From contig NZ_VIWP01000008.1 in assembly GCF_007829835.1 (NCBI RefSeq), positions 124,001 through 188,000 of the forward strand: a stretch of DNA of 64,000 bases. The letters run 5' to 3'. A program made the translations under genes and the position numbers. The stretch comes from Neorhizobium alkalisoli (GTDB lineage Bacteria > Pseudomonadota > Alphaproteobacteria > Rhizobiales > Rhizobiaceae). The notes beneath the pieces were generated by a model. The model made no database searches and was not told where the DNA came from. It worked only from the letters and a program-made list of their open reading frames with translations. Of this stretch, positions 35,273 through 43,804 are shown in pieces. The stretch's first letter is position 1. The number at the start of each line of letters is the position of its first letter.

Positions 35273-37470
35273 TTGCCGTATGTAGAGGTCGCTGCATCCA
35301 AAGGGTGATCGTCTTCGCCTTTCCACGTCGCTCGCCAGTCAGCAATCTGTGCCGCCTCATCGCTGATGTATCGGAAACTCCTCAGTCCATTACGAGGCGA
35401 CCAGTCTTCCGGAACCTCGACACTCCACCGTCTGCCGGCATACCTGTTGCCGAACCAAACCTTTTTGACAGGCGGCGGCGGTTGCCTGAGCGGCTCGCTC
35501 ATAGACTTCTGAATATCGATTTTCTCTCCCGTAAGGGCCGAAAATATTGCGAAGCCGACGAGTTTCGCCAGGACGGGAGGCACCGCGGTCTCGATGAGGT
35601 CGCGATGCCACTCGCCGTTAGCGCCGGTAACCGACCATTCGTCCGGGATGCCTTGTATCCTCGCCAACATGGCAGAGGTTAAACGAAGTCGGAACGCGGG
35701 ATCCGCGATCTCTTCGGATGTCGGCCGAGAAGAGGTGTATTTTCCGATATCGATCTTGAAGATATTCGCCCATTCGTCCGATGCCGGGGCGTGGGGTGTC
35801 CAATTCACGATCATCGGGGCGAGCTTGTCTGCGCAGGCAGCCTTCCAGGATTCGACCCAGTCTAGCCGAAGCTTTGAATCCTTGTCGTCCCCGATGATAT
35901 GCGAGGAAACCAGATCGCCGATGGCGTCGACGACAGTCCTTGTGACGGGCTCGATCATGACCGGAATCTCAAGATCGCGGATGCGGCCGTCGCGCATGCC
36001 CACCATGACCAGGCGCGGATCGATTTGTGGAAGCCCGATGCGGGACACCGCGATGAGGCTCCATCTAATGTCGTAGCCAAGCTCCTCAATGATCGTTTCG
36101 ACATGGCGCCGAAATTTCGAGTTCTCCTGATTATTTATCCTGGGGTCGACTTCGAAGAAAAATGCGGACGGGCTGACCGTCCGTATAGCGTTCACCGCAT
36201 GGCCGAAATTGTCATAGCTGGGATCCAGCCGGCCCGCCCGAGGTTCGAGCGAGAAGTGCTTCAACGATGTCCCGCTTGTTACGAGGCCGATATTTTTTCC
36301 CGTGAAGGGCGCAAACTGATATCGGCCCACGAGCGGATCCATCTGAGGCCGTGACACTGCCGGGTAGTTCTCATCCATAAGCTTTCGAGCGGAAAGAGAG
36401 AACTCGTACGCCGCCACGGGATGAAATCCCGCGCTCTCCAGGCCGAGAACAGTGCCTCCAATGCCGGCCGCGATATCGATCATCCGAAGAGATTTCGACG
36501 GCAAGACCGGAAGCTTTACCTTCCGCTTGGTCCTAAGCGGAACCGCGCCGCTCTCGCTGCCCGCTAGGAATTCGATGCATTGTCGCAACCTTCGTGGATC
36601 ATCCGACCAAGGTTCTATGTCATATCCTGCGAACCGGCCGGCAGACAGGTCTACAAGCGCGTGCCAGCTCAACGCCACTGACGCCTGGAAGTCGTCCTTG
36701 AGGGCGATTTCCAGAATATCGGCGCGGTCGGCGTGCTCGCTCCCGAACAAGGCTTCAAGATGCCGCAGCACCGTCGCCGCAGCCTCCTGAATCCCAATGA
36801 CGGCTTCGAGATATTTCTTGTCCTCGAGGTCGTATTGCGTCTCAAACCAGCCACTCTCTCCATTTTCGTCGGAGTCGTTTTCGTAAATGACTGCGTGCTT
36901 CGCTTGGAGTTTGACAAACATTGCGACGAGCTCGGCCGCACCCCTCTCGAGCCTCACCCGACATCTGTCGGCAGCCTGGCGCATTGCAGCGCTTCGTGCC
37001 GCGTTCGCCAGGCTTTCCTCGCTACGTGCTGCGGCGCGATTTCTTTTGTAGATGTCGTTGATGGCTGGATAGTCGATCGTGTCGCCCTGGGCGAGCCTGA
37101 GAAGGCATTCGGCTTGTGTCGCTTTGTCGGCGACGAGCAGGTGCTGAACGACGTCGACGTTTAAATCGAGCTTGTCCACCTGCTCGGTGAACCCGCTCAT
37201 ATGCGATCGAAAGCGCGCGTGTCCCACTGCTTCACGATAGGAGAGCCGACCCTCGGAGCAGAGCCAAGCTATCAACTCCTCTTCGGAAAGATTCGGATGC
37301 GCTTCCGCCAAGGATTCAACAACTGCCGCCGTCTCAAGATAAGTCTTCCTCGAAGCTCCACGAATCTTTTTCAGCAGTTTTTTTGCGGACCGAAATGGTT
37401 CGCTAAAAAAATCGATGGGACGCTGTGGTTCGATGATCGAGCGAGGTTCTTCGGCGTCGAGGTCAACCAT
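35269..37470 (-). CDS. C5-cytosine methyltransferase homologue lacking the catalytic Cys motif
   Basis: 733 residues (ATG 37470 after AGGGAG; a GTG at 37488 also fits). Residues up to about 300 form a helical module; the rest resembles a C5-MTase: motif I MIDIAAGIGGTVLGLESAGF, an acid after it (YEFS), motif VIII-like LPQIDPRLVMVGMR and motif X-like ETAVPPVLAKLVG. But where G-G-P-P-C-Q-x-F-S should stand it reads T-S-G-T-S-L-K-H-F-S, with no cysteine, and the E-N-V motif reads E-V-D. It could bind SAM or DNA but should not methylate cytosine. A regulator or decoy role is inference. Confidence 0.75.
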   Translation of the reverse strand: MVDLDAEEPRSIIEPQRPIDFFSEPFRSAKKLLKKIRGASRKTYLETAAVVESLAEAHPNLSEEELIAWLCSEGRLSYREAVGHARFRSHMSGFTEQVDKLDLNVDVVQHLLVADKATQAECLLRLAQGDTIDYPAINDIYKRNRAAARSEESLANAARSAAMRQAADRCRVRLERGAAELVAMFVKLQAKHAVIYENDSDENGESGWFETQYDLEDKKYLEAVIGIQEAAATVLRHLEALFGSEHADRADILEIALKDDFQASVALSWHALVDLSAGRFAGYDIEPWSDDPRRLRQCIEFLAGSESGAVPLRTKRKVKLPVLPSKSLRMIDIAAGIGGTVLGLESAGFHPVAAYEFSLSARKLMDENYPAVSRPQMDPLVGRYQFAPFTGKNIGLVTSGTSLKHFSLEPRAGRLDPSYDNFGHAVNAIRTVSPSAFFFEVDPRINNQENSKFRRHVETIIEELGYDIRWSLIAVSRIGLPQIDPRLVMVGMRDGRIRDLEIPVMIEPVTRTVVDAIGDLVSSHIIGDDKDSKLRLDWVESWKAACADKLAPMIVNWTPHAPASDEWANIFKIDIGKYTSSRPTSEEIADPAFRLRLTSAMLARIQGIPDEWSVTGANGEWHRDLIETAVPPVLAKLVGFAIFSALTGEKIDIQKSMSEPLRQPPPPVKKVWFGNRYAGRRWSVEVPEDWSPRNGLRSFRYISDEAAQIADWRATWKGEDDHPLDAATSTYGN

Positions 37471-37745
37471 CATCCACTCCCTGCCCACTTTCTTATAAGC
37501 GAGTTCACGCTGAGGTCATAAGACGGTCGAGTTTCGGTTTCGACAAAGAATGGGGTAAATCGGAAGTTAGGGGAGGCCGATGAGGCCTACTTAGGAGGCT
37601 CGTCTGGCAGCTCCGCGGCTTTTCGCCAATCGCACGCTGGTGCAAAGTGGCCGGCTTCGGCTTGTGGCACGCATCTAGCTTGCCGCCTGATAGTCGCCGG
37701 ATCGGAGGCTACTGTTTCACCAACTAGGCGAACTGATTTCTTCCC

Positions 37746-38345
37746 TTATGCCCTAAGCCGTACCACGCCGCCGGTCATCCGGTTCGGATTGTGGTCGACT
37801 GCACTTACTTCCGGATCATCTTCCACTTCGAACGACCATCCGGACGCCGGATCCACCACCCATTCACCGACGACGGGATCGTATAGGCCCGGAAGAGGAA
37901 AGTAGCGGTGGATCAGCATGTAGTCCCGAGCGTCGACGGTGGCGATCGGCATTCCGTGAGCAATAGCTGTTGCGGCTATGATCGGGTCTGAGCCGAACTT
38001 GAGCCGTTTCGACTTTTCATGCTCAGGTGCTCCCAGCCAGTAGTTCCTAAGCGCACCCGTCGTCGCCATCGCAGCCATGATGTCTGCAACCTCACACGTT
38101 AGTTCAGGCATGAAGAAGTTGTGCGCCAATAGCTCTTTGAACCATTCAGAAAGCTGGCGGGCTTTTCCGGGGTTCGCCTTCTCGACAAGCCTGATGCCAT
38201 GTGAGACCTCGAAGATTACCTGGAATGGGATGGCAACTTTCGACGGTGGCAGCCTCCTGAGCCAAGCTGACACCTCTGGTCTGGGGCGGGGCTTTTGAGC
38301 CTCGCTTATGATGCATGTGTCTAACACGATGTACTTCGATGCCAT
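37746..38345 (-). CDS. PIN-domain protein (VapC-like ribonuclease)
   Basis: 199 residues; start ATG 38345 has AGGAGG 7 bases upstream. PIN-domain acids are visible: D in YIVLDTCIISE, E in IFEVSHG, and D residues in KFGSDPIIAATAIAHGMPIATVDARDY. These would hold Mg/Mn for RNA cleavage. It is longer than most VapC toxins (about 130-140), with a 50-residue C-terminal tail. No antitoxin with a usual DNA-binding domain overlaps it; a small divergent gene lies 111 bases away. Confidence 0.75.
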   Translation of the reverse strand: MASKYIVLDTCIISEAQKPRPRPEVSAWLRRLPPSKVAIPFQVIFEVSHGIRLVEKANPGKARQLSEWFKELLAHNFFMPELTCEVADIMAAMATTGALRNYWLGAPEHEKSKRLKFGSDPIIAATAIAHGMPIATVDARDYMLIHRYFPLPGLYDPVVGEWVVDPASGWSFEVEDDPEVSAVDHNPNRMTGGVVRLRA

Positions 38346-38456
38346 GCATATACCTCCTGTTAATGCCGCGACGGTTGATCGCGGGCAGGAGAATGGTACG
38401 ATTGGATGGACGCCCAAATCGTTACAGTCGATTCTACCGTGGCGAGGAGACATTTC

Positions 38457-38648
38457 ATGATGGGAGAACGTGTTATCTGGACGTCGCTACGGGCTCGCAA
38501 TCAGTTCGACCACCTCCTTGATGAGGCGAAAGATAAAGGCCCCCAAGACATTAGGGATGTGCGGGGGACATTTACGCTTATATTCAAGCCCGAAGCGGCC
38601 AGCACGAGCGTTACAGAATTCCTTGCAAAAGGGTTACCCGAATCCTAG
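38457..38648 (+). CDS. Small hypothetical protein, 63 aa, divergent from PIN gene
   Basis: ATG 38457 has GAGGAG 7 bases upstream, better than the frame start at 38406. Product MMGERVIWTSLRARNQFDHLLDEA... is short and charged with a helical middle. No domain recognised. It might be an antitoxin-like partner of the divergent PIN protein, but the orientation is not that of a normal toxin-antitoxin operon. Confidence 0.45.
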   Translation: MMGERVIWTSLRARNQFDHLLDEAKDKGPQDIRDVRGTFTLIFKPEAASTSVTEFLAKGLPES

Positions 38649-38731
38649 CCCTGCAAAGAATTTGATAACCATGCTGAAAGAAAGTTTCCCAGCTTAAACC
38701 TGGCAGGTGGTGTGCAAGATCCCGAGGCCCA

Positions 38732-39076
38732 TCAATCCTGAGGCGAGGCGGCACCGGCTTCGACGCTGGCGTACCATTCCGCGTAAGGGGTGTTCTTTGC
38801 AAGATGTCGATTAAAATCGGGGGCTCCGTCCGACCACCACACTTCGCCCCGCTCGCCGAGGCCAACTTTCGCGTCGTTGACGGCCATCCTGGCCTCTTGA
38901 AGTAAGGTGTCGTTTCCGCGGGAAGCCCGTACTCTCCTTCTCGCCGCCATGAGCAACGATACGAGCCTTTCACGCTCCTCCTCCGGCAAATACGGGTTCG
39001 ATGTCCGCCACAGCCTTCCGCGAACCACAATGTATCGCCCATCTGGCGTGTGCAGTGGAGAAACTTTCTCGCTCAC
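38732..39076 (-). CDS. Hypothetical protein, 114 aa (GRLWRxxNP type)
   Basis: Sequence opens MSEKVSPLHTPDGRYIVVRGRLWRTSNPYLPEEERERLV, which I recall as a recurrent small-protein pattern in rhizobial accessory regions, with no assigned function. The second half has LQEARMAVNDAKVGLGERGEVWWSDGAPDFNRH. Its start overlaps the DUF4334 gene by 4 bases (ATGA), so the two are co-translated. Confidence 0.7.
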   Translation of the reverse strand: MSEKVSPLHTPDGRYIVVRGRLWRTSNPYLPEEERERLVSLLMAARRRVRASRGNDTLLQEARMAVNDAKVGLGERGEVWWSDGAPDFNRHLAKNTPYAEWYASVEAGAASPQD

Positions 39077-39606
39077 TCTGATGCCCCGCTTGCGAGAGGC
39101 GCGACGCGATGGAGGCGGAAGAAATATCTTCTCTGGTCCTGTTCGATGATCATCATTCCAGCAATCTCGTCATCGCCGATCCTTCTGAAGAAATCCACGA
39201 TCGGCTTCGTGTCATAGACCATCGCAGCGGTCTCCCCGTCGTCGATCATGCGCAACTTTACCGAGGCGGTCGTGCCGGAGGCACGGATCATTTGATGCAG
39301 GTACGAAAACCAGTTTTTGGCGACCGGCGTTTTCCCGAAGGTCGCAAGCTTGAGCGCGGCCCGAATGGGAATGCGTCGCGGATCGAGAGGGACCAGGCGG
39401 CCTGGCCGCCACTGAAAAAGAAGAGCATCTGCTCGGAGGTCTGCATGGAAGCGTTTCCCAAACCAATTCAAGTTTTCGAGCACGCCGTCGAGCGGATGGC
39501 CGGAGGGAATGCCTTCGCCGCGCCACAACCCGATCAGCTCGGCAGGGGATATCGGCGGTAGCGAGTTAAACCAGGCGATCGTCGTTGACTGCGGATCGTC
39601 GGTCAT
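39073..39606 (-). CDS. GXWXG/DUF4334 domain protein
   Basis: 177 residues from ATG 39606 (GGAG at 5-6 bases upstream). Residues 20-40 contain PPISPAELIGLWRGEGIPSGHPLDG, the GXWXG motif, and the C-terminal half (DTKPIVDFFRRIGDDEIAGMM) is the DUF4334 domain. Such proteins have a lipocalin-like look and unknown biochemical role. Read first in a two-gene operon with the next small gene. Confidence 0.8.
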   Translation of the reverse strand: MTDDPQSTTIAWFNSLPPISPAELIGLWRGEGIPSGHPLDGVLENLNWFGKRFHADLRADALLFQWRPGRLVPLDPRRIPIRAALKLATFGKTPVAKNWFSYLHQMIRASGTTASVKLRMIDDGETAAMVYDTKPIVDFFRRIGDDEIAGMMIIEQDQRRYFFRLHRVAPLASGASE

Positions 39607-39799
39607 CAGGGCTCCATAAATGATCGTGGGGAAGCGGTACCGGACGGTGGGGCACTCGACTGCCATTTCGTTGGACAAGACGAGAAACCGGGAAAATACC
39701 ACGCTCGCCTTCCCCATCGCGTCCGGTTGACATCGCCCGCGCTTCGAAGGGAATGTCGGTTATGACATATGGTTCCCATCCTCAGAGCAGGGGCCACGA

Positions 39800-39824
39800 G
39801 GAACAAGGTACGGGCTCGAAGGTT
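39800..39824 (+). promoter_or_regulatory. EcfG-type general stress promoter (one mismatch)
   Basis: GGAAC at 39800-39804, 16 bases, GGTT at 39821-39824, 28 bases before the ATG of the small protein at 39853. One base away from the consensus CGTT. Confidence 0.55.
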
Positions 39825-39852
39825 ACCTTCTCATTCAACAGGAGGTTCAACC

Positions 39853-40053
39853 ATGGGAATGAACAATCCGAAGGACGGTGCTCCCGGCACTACCGACCAG
39901 TCGCCGCGCTGGGAAGGCCCGCGGGAAAACACGCCTTCCGGCTACCTACCGGCAAAGGACGATCCCGATCAGGCGCAGGACGCGAACGGCGAGACAAACA
40001 GCGATCCGGAAGCCAGTTCGCTCGCCGGCGGCTTCAAGCAGAAAGGTGATTAA
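39853..40053 (+). CDS. Small disordered hydrophilic protein, 66 aa
   Basis: ATG 39853 with AGGAGG 7 bases upstream. Product is rich in Gly, Pro, Asp, Asn and Lys with almost no hydrophobic core (NPKDGAPGTTDQSPRW), like stress-induced, hydrophilin-like proteins. The general-stress promoter upstream supports that. The next small gene starts 2 bases after its stop. Confidence 0.7.
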   Translation: MGMNNPKDGAPGTTDQSPRWEGPRENTPSGYLPAKDDPDQAQDANGETNSDPEASSLAGGFKQKGD

Positions 40054-40054
40054 G

Positions 40055-40261
40055 ATGTCGAACGTTAAAAAAGATGCCAAGGGCCAGTACGCCAAGTCGA
40101 TTGCCGACCGAAAGTCGACGGGCGTCCACAGCGCCAAGCCAACGGTCATCACCGGATCGGAAGACGCCACCGAACATAAGACGCCTCCCGGAAAGAAGCC
40201 CGTCAAAGACTGGGACATCAACTTCGATCCGGCGGACGAGAACGAAAGCCAGATGCCTTAG
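40055..40261 (+). CDS. Small hydrophilic protein, 68 aa
   Basis: ATG 40055 directly after the previous stop, with AAAGGTGAT as ribosome site. Product is Lys/Asp-rich (MSNVKKDAKGQYAKSIADRK) and probably disordered. Co-transcribed with the preceding small protein from the general-stress promoter. Function unknown. Confidence 0.65.
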   Translation: MSNVKKDAKGQYAKSIADRKSTGVHSAKPTVITGSEDATEHKTPPGKKPVKDWDINFDPADENESQMP

Positions 40262-40271
40262 AAGTTAGAGA

Positions 40272-40298
40272 GAAGCCGCGCAGTCTGTACGCGGCTTC
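40272..40298. terminator. Bidirectional terminator hairpin
   Basis: A perfect 9-base stem (GAAGCCGCG / CGCGGCTTC) with a 9-base loop, lying between the ends of two convergent stress units (stop 40261 on plus, stop 40313 on minus). Confidence 0.6.
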
Positions 40299-40312
40299 AA
40301 TAGTCTCTGACG

Positions 40313-41008
40313 TCAGCGGCTACCCGGCAAAATCTGGCTCTGCCTCAGGTCGTCGATCGACTGACCCTGCGACATACGATCATCGGCAGGCCGTTCACTT
40401 TCGGAAACGTCGCGCTGATGACCTGTCGGGAGAACGTCGTCGACGACATCGCTGGGAACGTCTCCTGCGAGATCATATCCCCGCACTCTCGGCGAAGTCG
40501 CCTTGGCACTTCTGCTATAGCGGCCTACGCCCGTCGCGCTGCCTGCGGCCGCGTCCGCCTGGAACACGTCTTCAGTGGACGCTGCAGCCTGTTGATCGTA
40601 CCCGCCGGTCGACCAGCCTTCCGTCCGCCATAGATCCGCCCGTTCGTCGATGTCGATGGAACCCTCGTCGTCGAGAATGTCGTGTGCGGTGTCGTAATTG
40701 CTGTCGTTCACCGAAGCGGAGACGAGGAAGCCGCCGCGGCGAAGACCTTCGGCGTACACGTCGCGATCTTCATCCGGGAAGAACCAATCGGCCAACCCGG
40801 CCCAGAACCCGGAACCTTCCGGGGCGGCAGCGGACCCTTCGCGGTCGGCTTCGTATCCGGGCATGAGACGGACGTCGGCGACCCCCGCTGCCTTGAGCTT
40901 ATCGATCGCCGTCTCGGCGTCGCTTCGGCTGTCGAAGAATGCCGTCAGCGTGCTCTTGGCGAGATTGCTTGCGAACGCGGGCGCGCCTTCATTGTAAACA
41001 TTGGTCAT
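40313..41008 (-). CDS. General stress protein 17M-like (YflT-type) domain protein, 231 aa
   Basis: Start ATG 41008 with AAGGAGGAG upstream. Residues 20-130 (LTAFFDSRSDAETAIDKLKAAGVADVRLMPGY through GGFLVSASV) form a ferredoxin-like domain like B. subtilis YflT/GSP17M; the tail of 100 residues is polar and disordered. A perfect EcfG promoter stands in front of it. The DUF2382 partner domain often found after such a domain is missing. Confidence 0.7.
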   Translation of the reverse strand: MTNVYNEGAPAFASNLAKSTLTAFFDSRSDAETAIDKLKAAGVADVRLMPGYEADREGSAAAPEGSGFWAGLADWFFPDEDRDVYAEGLRRGGFLVSASVNDSNYDTAHDILDDEGSIDIDERADLWRTEGWSTGGYDQQAAASTEDVFQADAAAGSATGVGRYSRSAKATSPRVRGYDLAGDVPSDVVDDVLPTGHQRDVSESERPADDRMSQGQSIDDLRQSQILPGSR

Positions 41009-41037
41009 TGGATGCTCCTCCTTGATTGTGAGGAGCG

Positions 41038-41062
41038 AACGACCACCGAAACCGATTGTTCC
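41038..41062 (-). promoter_or_regulatory. Perfect EcfG/RpoE2 general stress promoter
   Basis: On the minus strand GGAAC (41058-41062), 16 bases, CGTT (41038-41041): an exact consensus match 30 bases upstream of the start of the stress gene at 41008. Confidence 0.78.
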
Positions 41063-41069
41063 GGCAGAG

Positions 41070-41321
41070 CTATCGATCGAGGCCTGGAAACCGAGTTCCG
41101 CAGCGATCGCCGTCCGGCCCAACCATCCTATCGCATCCCATCGCCAGTCGACGGCGCAACTTCGCGAGACATGCCGTAGCCCCGAACTGCGTCACCAGAA
41201 CCTTCCGCTCGAAGCTGTCGCGGCGGTCGCAGTACGAGCACTCGAGTACGATGACCATATCCCGGATGTCCTTAAGCGTCGGTCCGTCTCCGCCCGCCAA
41301 GTTCGTTCTCCGTCTCGCCAT
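41070..41321 (-). CDS. Small zinc-finger-like protein, 83 aa
   Basis: From ATG 41321 with GGAGAGG upstream. The core VLECSYCDRRDSFERKVLVTQFGATACLAKLRRRLAMGCDRM...CGTRFPGL has a C-x2-C pair and two more cysteines 23 and 9 residues apart, a pattern I recall from short rhizobial proteins of unknown function. The stop lies 8 bases before the general-stress promoter of the next gene on the same strand. Confidence 0.65.
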   Translation of the reverse strand: MARRRTNLAGGDGPTLKDIRDMVIVLECSYCDRRDSFERKVLVTQFGATACLAKLRRRLAMGCDRMVGPDGDRCGTRFPGLDR

Positions 41322-41540
41322 CACCTCTCCGATGCGTTGGCTTCATGCCCGAGCGGCGGGCTGACTAACCGATCCGGAATCCACAGGCAAGGCGCCGACG
41401 ACGACAAAAATATTTTCAATGGCGGCGCCCACTTAGATCGAACACCTACGAAATTGATTCCGTTCGCTGAATCTTCGCAAACGCTAATTCGTAGGAACAG
41501 ATTCCTGTCCGCCGGGTGCCTTGACGCCGCCGACGATAAG

Positions 41541-41555
41541 GAACAGATAGAGAAC
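41541..41555. promoter_or_regulatory. LexA SOS box upstream of imuA
   Basis: GAAC-N7-GAAC (GAACAGATAGAGAAC), the exact alphaproteobacterial LexA operator, 64 bases before the imuA start. It predicts DNA-damage induction of the mutagenesis cassette. Confidence 0.8.
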
Positions 41556-41619
41556 AATCAAGTTTCCATCGACATGATGTCGTGCTTTTTCACCGCGATT
41601 TCGGAAGGATTCGCCAAGG

Positions 41620-42369
41620 ATGTCGGCTGCCCGCGAGCTAGCCATCGCTGATCTCCGCGACCGCATAGCTGCCTTGGAGGGCGGCGTCGCGAAGCGGAAG
41701 GTGTGCCTGCCGTTCGGGGCGCCTGAAATCGACGACGCTCTTCCGGGAGGCGGTCTCGCCTACGGCGCGCTGCACGAGTTCGCCGGGGGTGGATCGGGCA
41801 CCGTCGATGGAGCGGCCGCCGCCCTGTTCGCGGCGGGGATAGCGGCGCGGACGAAGGGTCCCGTGGTCTGGTGCCTGACGCGCCCGGACCTATTCCTTCC
41901 GGCACTCGCTCAGGTCGGGCTCCAGCCGAACCGGGTGATCTTCGTCGAGGCGGGGAAAGAAGAGGACGTCCTGGGGTCGATGGAAGAGGCCCTGTCCTTT
42001 GGCGGTCTGGGCGCCGTCGTCGGAGAGCTTGTGCGCCTGCCGATGGTCGCCTCCCGTCGTCTGCAGCTTGCTGCCGAGCGGACGGGAACGATGGGCATCG
42101 TAGTGCGGCGCTGGCGGCGGCAGACGGAAGCCAACGATTTCGGCCAGCCGACCGCGGCGACGACACGATGGCGGGTCAGCGTCCTGCCGTCCGAAGAGCT
42201 GCCGGTTCCGGGCGTGGGACGGCCACGATGGTTTTTGGAGCTGATGCGAGTGAAAGCGGGAGAGTGTGCTGAGTTTTGCGTAGGAGCATGTGATGACCAG
42301 GGTCGTATCGATATTTCTCCCGGATCTGCCGACCGATCGAATTCGGCGCGACGATCCGTCCATAGCTGA
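41620..42369 (+). CDS. imuA: ImuA, SOS mutagenesis accessory protein
   Basis: 249 residues of the ImuA/SulA-RecA-like family: LPFGAPEIDDALPGGGLAYGALHEFAG and VVWCLTRPDLFLPALAQVGLQPNRVIFVEA. ImuA is a distant RecA relative that binds ImuB and works with DnaE2 in error-prone bypass. It heads the imuA-imuB-dnaE2 operon behind a LexA box and its end overlaps imuB by 77 bases, an extensive overlap but normal in such cassettes. Confidence 0.92.
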   Translation: MSAARELAIADLRDRIAALEGGVAKRKVCLPFGAPEIDDALPGGGLAYGALHEFAGGGSGTVDGAAAALFAAGIAARTKGPVVWCLTRPDLFLPALAQVGLQPNRVIFVEAGKEEDVLGSMEEALSFGGLGAVVGELVRLPMVASRRLQLAAERTGTMGIVVRRWRRQTEANDFGQPTAATTRWRVSVLPSEELPVPGVGRPRWFLELMRVKAGECAEFCVGACDDQGRIDISPGSADRSNSARRSVHS

Positions 42370-43804
42370 CGACCAGCCCATTGCCGTCATCTCCCGGAGC
42401 GGCGCGAAGCGCTGGGTCTCCGCCGCCGATGCCGCCGCCGAGAAGGTGGGCGTCAGAGTTGGCATGCCGGCCGCCAAGGCGCAGGCGCTCTTCCGCGGAC
42501 TCATGCTGGTCGACGCCGACCCCGCTGCCGACGCCAGACGGCTCGATATGATCGCCCTCTGGGCGCTCGAATATTATTCGCCGATCGTCGCCGTCGACGG
42601 CATCGATGGTCTCGTTCTCGATACGGAGGGGGCCGACCATCTTCAGGGCGGCGAGCTGCCGATGGTCACGAAGATCTTCAACTCCTTCCACGCCAAGAAG
42701 CTGACGGCCCGTGTCGCCGTTGCAGACACCTGGGGTGCCGCGCACGCTTGCGCGCGGGCTATCAAGCGCGAGACAGTCATCATTCCAACCGGCAAGACTT
42801 TTCGCGCCGTCGAGAGGCTGCCGATCTCGCTCCTTCGCCTTCCCGAAAAGACCGTCGCGGATCTCCGGGTTCTGGGTTTCCAGACGATTGGCGAACTGGC
42901 GAACACGCCGCGCGCGCCGCTGGCGCTCAGGTTCGGTCCGGAAGTCGGCCGCAGGCTCGACCAGATCCGAGGGCTGATCGCCGAACCCATCGACCCGATC
43001 CGCACCGCCGAGACCGTCCAGGTCTCCCGGAATTTTCAGGAACCGATCGGAGCGGCGGAAACGATCAACAAGTATGTAGGCCGCTTGGTCGTCCAGCTTG
43101 TCGCCGAACTCGAGAAGCGGGGCCTCGGCGTCCGTCGTGCCGATCTCTTCGTCGAGAAGGTCGACAACACGCGCCAGGTCATCAGGGCGGGAACCGCCAA
43201 GCCAGTGAGGGACGTCGCTTGGCTCACCAAACTCTTCCGAGACCGTACCGAGAAGATCGAACCCGGTTTCGGCATCGAGCGTCTGGTTCTCGTCGCAGCC
43301 GCGGCAGAGCCCCTCGTGGAGGAACAGCGCATATCTTCGCTCGTCGAAGAGGAAGTCACCGACGTCACCCCTTTGATCGACATCTTCGGCAACCGTGGCC
43401 AGCGCGTGTACCGCCTCGCTCCCGTGGCATCCGACGTTCCGGAGCGCAGCGTGCAGCGCGTGTCCGCCGTCGCAGAAGCCATCGAGGAGACCTGGGTGGG
43501 CCACTGGCGTCGCCCGGTCAGGCTTCTGCCGCACCCCGAAGTGATCGACGCGATCGCCCTGATGCCAGACCATCCTCCGCGAAGCGTCACGTGGCGGGGG
43601 AACCGCCACAAGGTCGTCCGGGCGGACGGCCCCGAGCGCATTTTCGGCGAGTGGTGGCGTCGTCCGGCAGAGCTGGAGGCAGTCCGCGACTACTTCATGA
43701 TCGAGAACGAGCATGGCGAACGGTTCTGGATCTACCGTGCCGGCGACGGCGTCGATCCCGAGACCGGCTCCCATAAATGGTTCATGCACGGGATATTCGC
43801 CTGA
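42293..43804 (+). CDS. imuB: ImuB, Y-family polymerase-like protein
   Basis: 503 residues. Starts MTRVVSIFLPDLPTDRIRR, the ImuB form of the Y-family palm, where the catalytic acids of true DinB proteins are missing or changed; a little-finger domain and a C-terminal tail with a probable beta-clamp motif follow. ImuB acts as a hub between the beta clamp, ImuA and DnaE2. ATG 42293 follows TAGGAGCATGTG; the stop overlaps the dnaE2 start (TGATG). Confidence 0.92.
   Translation: MTRVVSIFLPDLPTDRIRRDDPSIADDQPIAVISRSGAKRWVSAADAAAEKVGVRVGMPAAKAQALFRGLMLVDADPAADARRLDMIALWALEYYSPIVAVDGIDGLVLDTEGADHLQGGELPMVTKIFNSFHAKKLTARVAVADTWGAAHACARAIKRETVIIPTGKTFRAVERLPISLLRLPEKTVADLRVLGFQTIGELANTPRAPLALRFGPEVGRRLDQIRGLIAEPIDPIRTAETVQVSRNFQEPIGAAETINKYVGRLVVQLVAELEKRGLGVRRADLFVEKVDNTRQVIRAGTAKPVRDVAWLTKLFRDRTEKIEPGFGIERLVLVAAAAEPLVEEQRISSLVEEEVTDVTPLIDIFGNRGQRVYRLAPVASDVPERSVQRVSAVAEAIEETWVGHWRRPVRLLPHPEVIDAIALMPDHPPRSVTWRGNRHKVVRADGPERIFGEWWRRPAELEAVRDYFMIENEHGERFWIYRAGDGVDPETGSHKWFMHGIFA

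Noticed and set aside
41322..41540. Search for a gene between the small zinc protein and imuA
   Set aside because: The frames there lack ribosome sites and protein-like composition; treated as promoter region.
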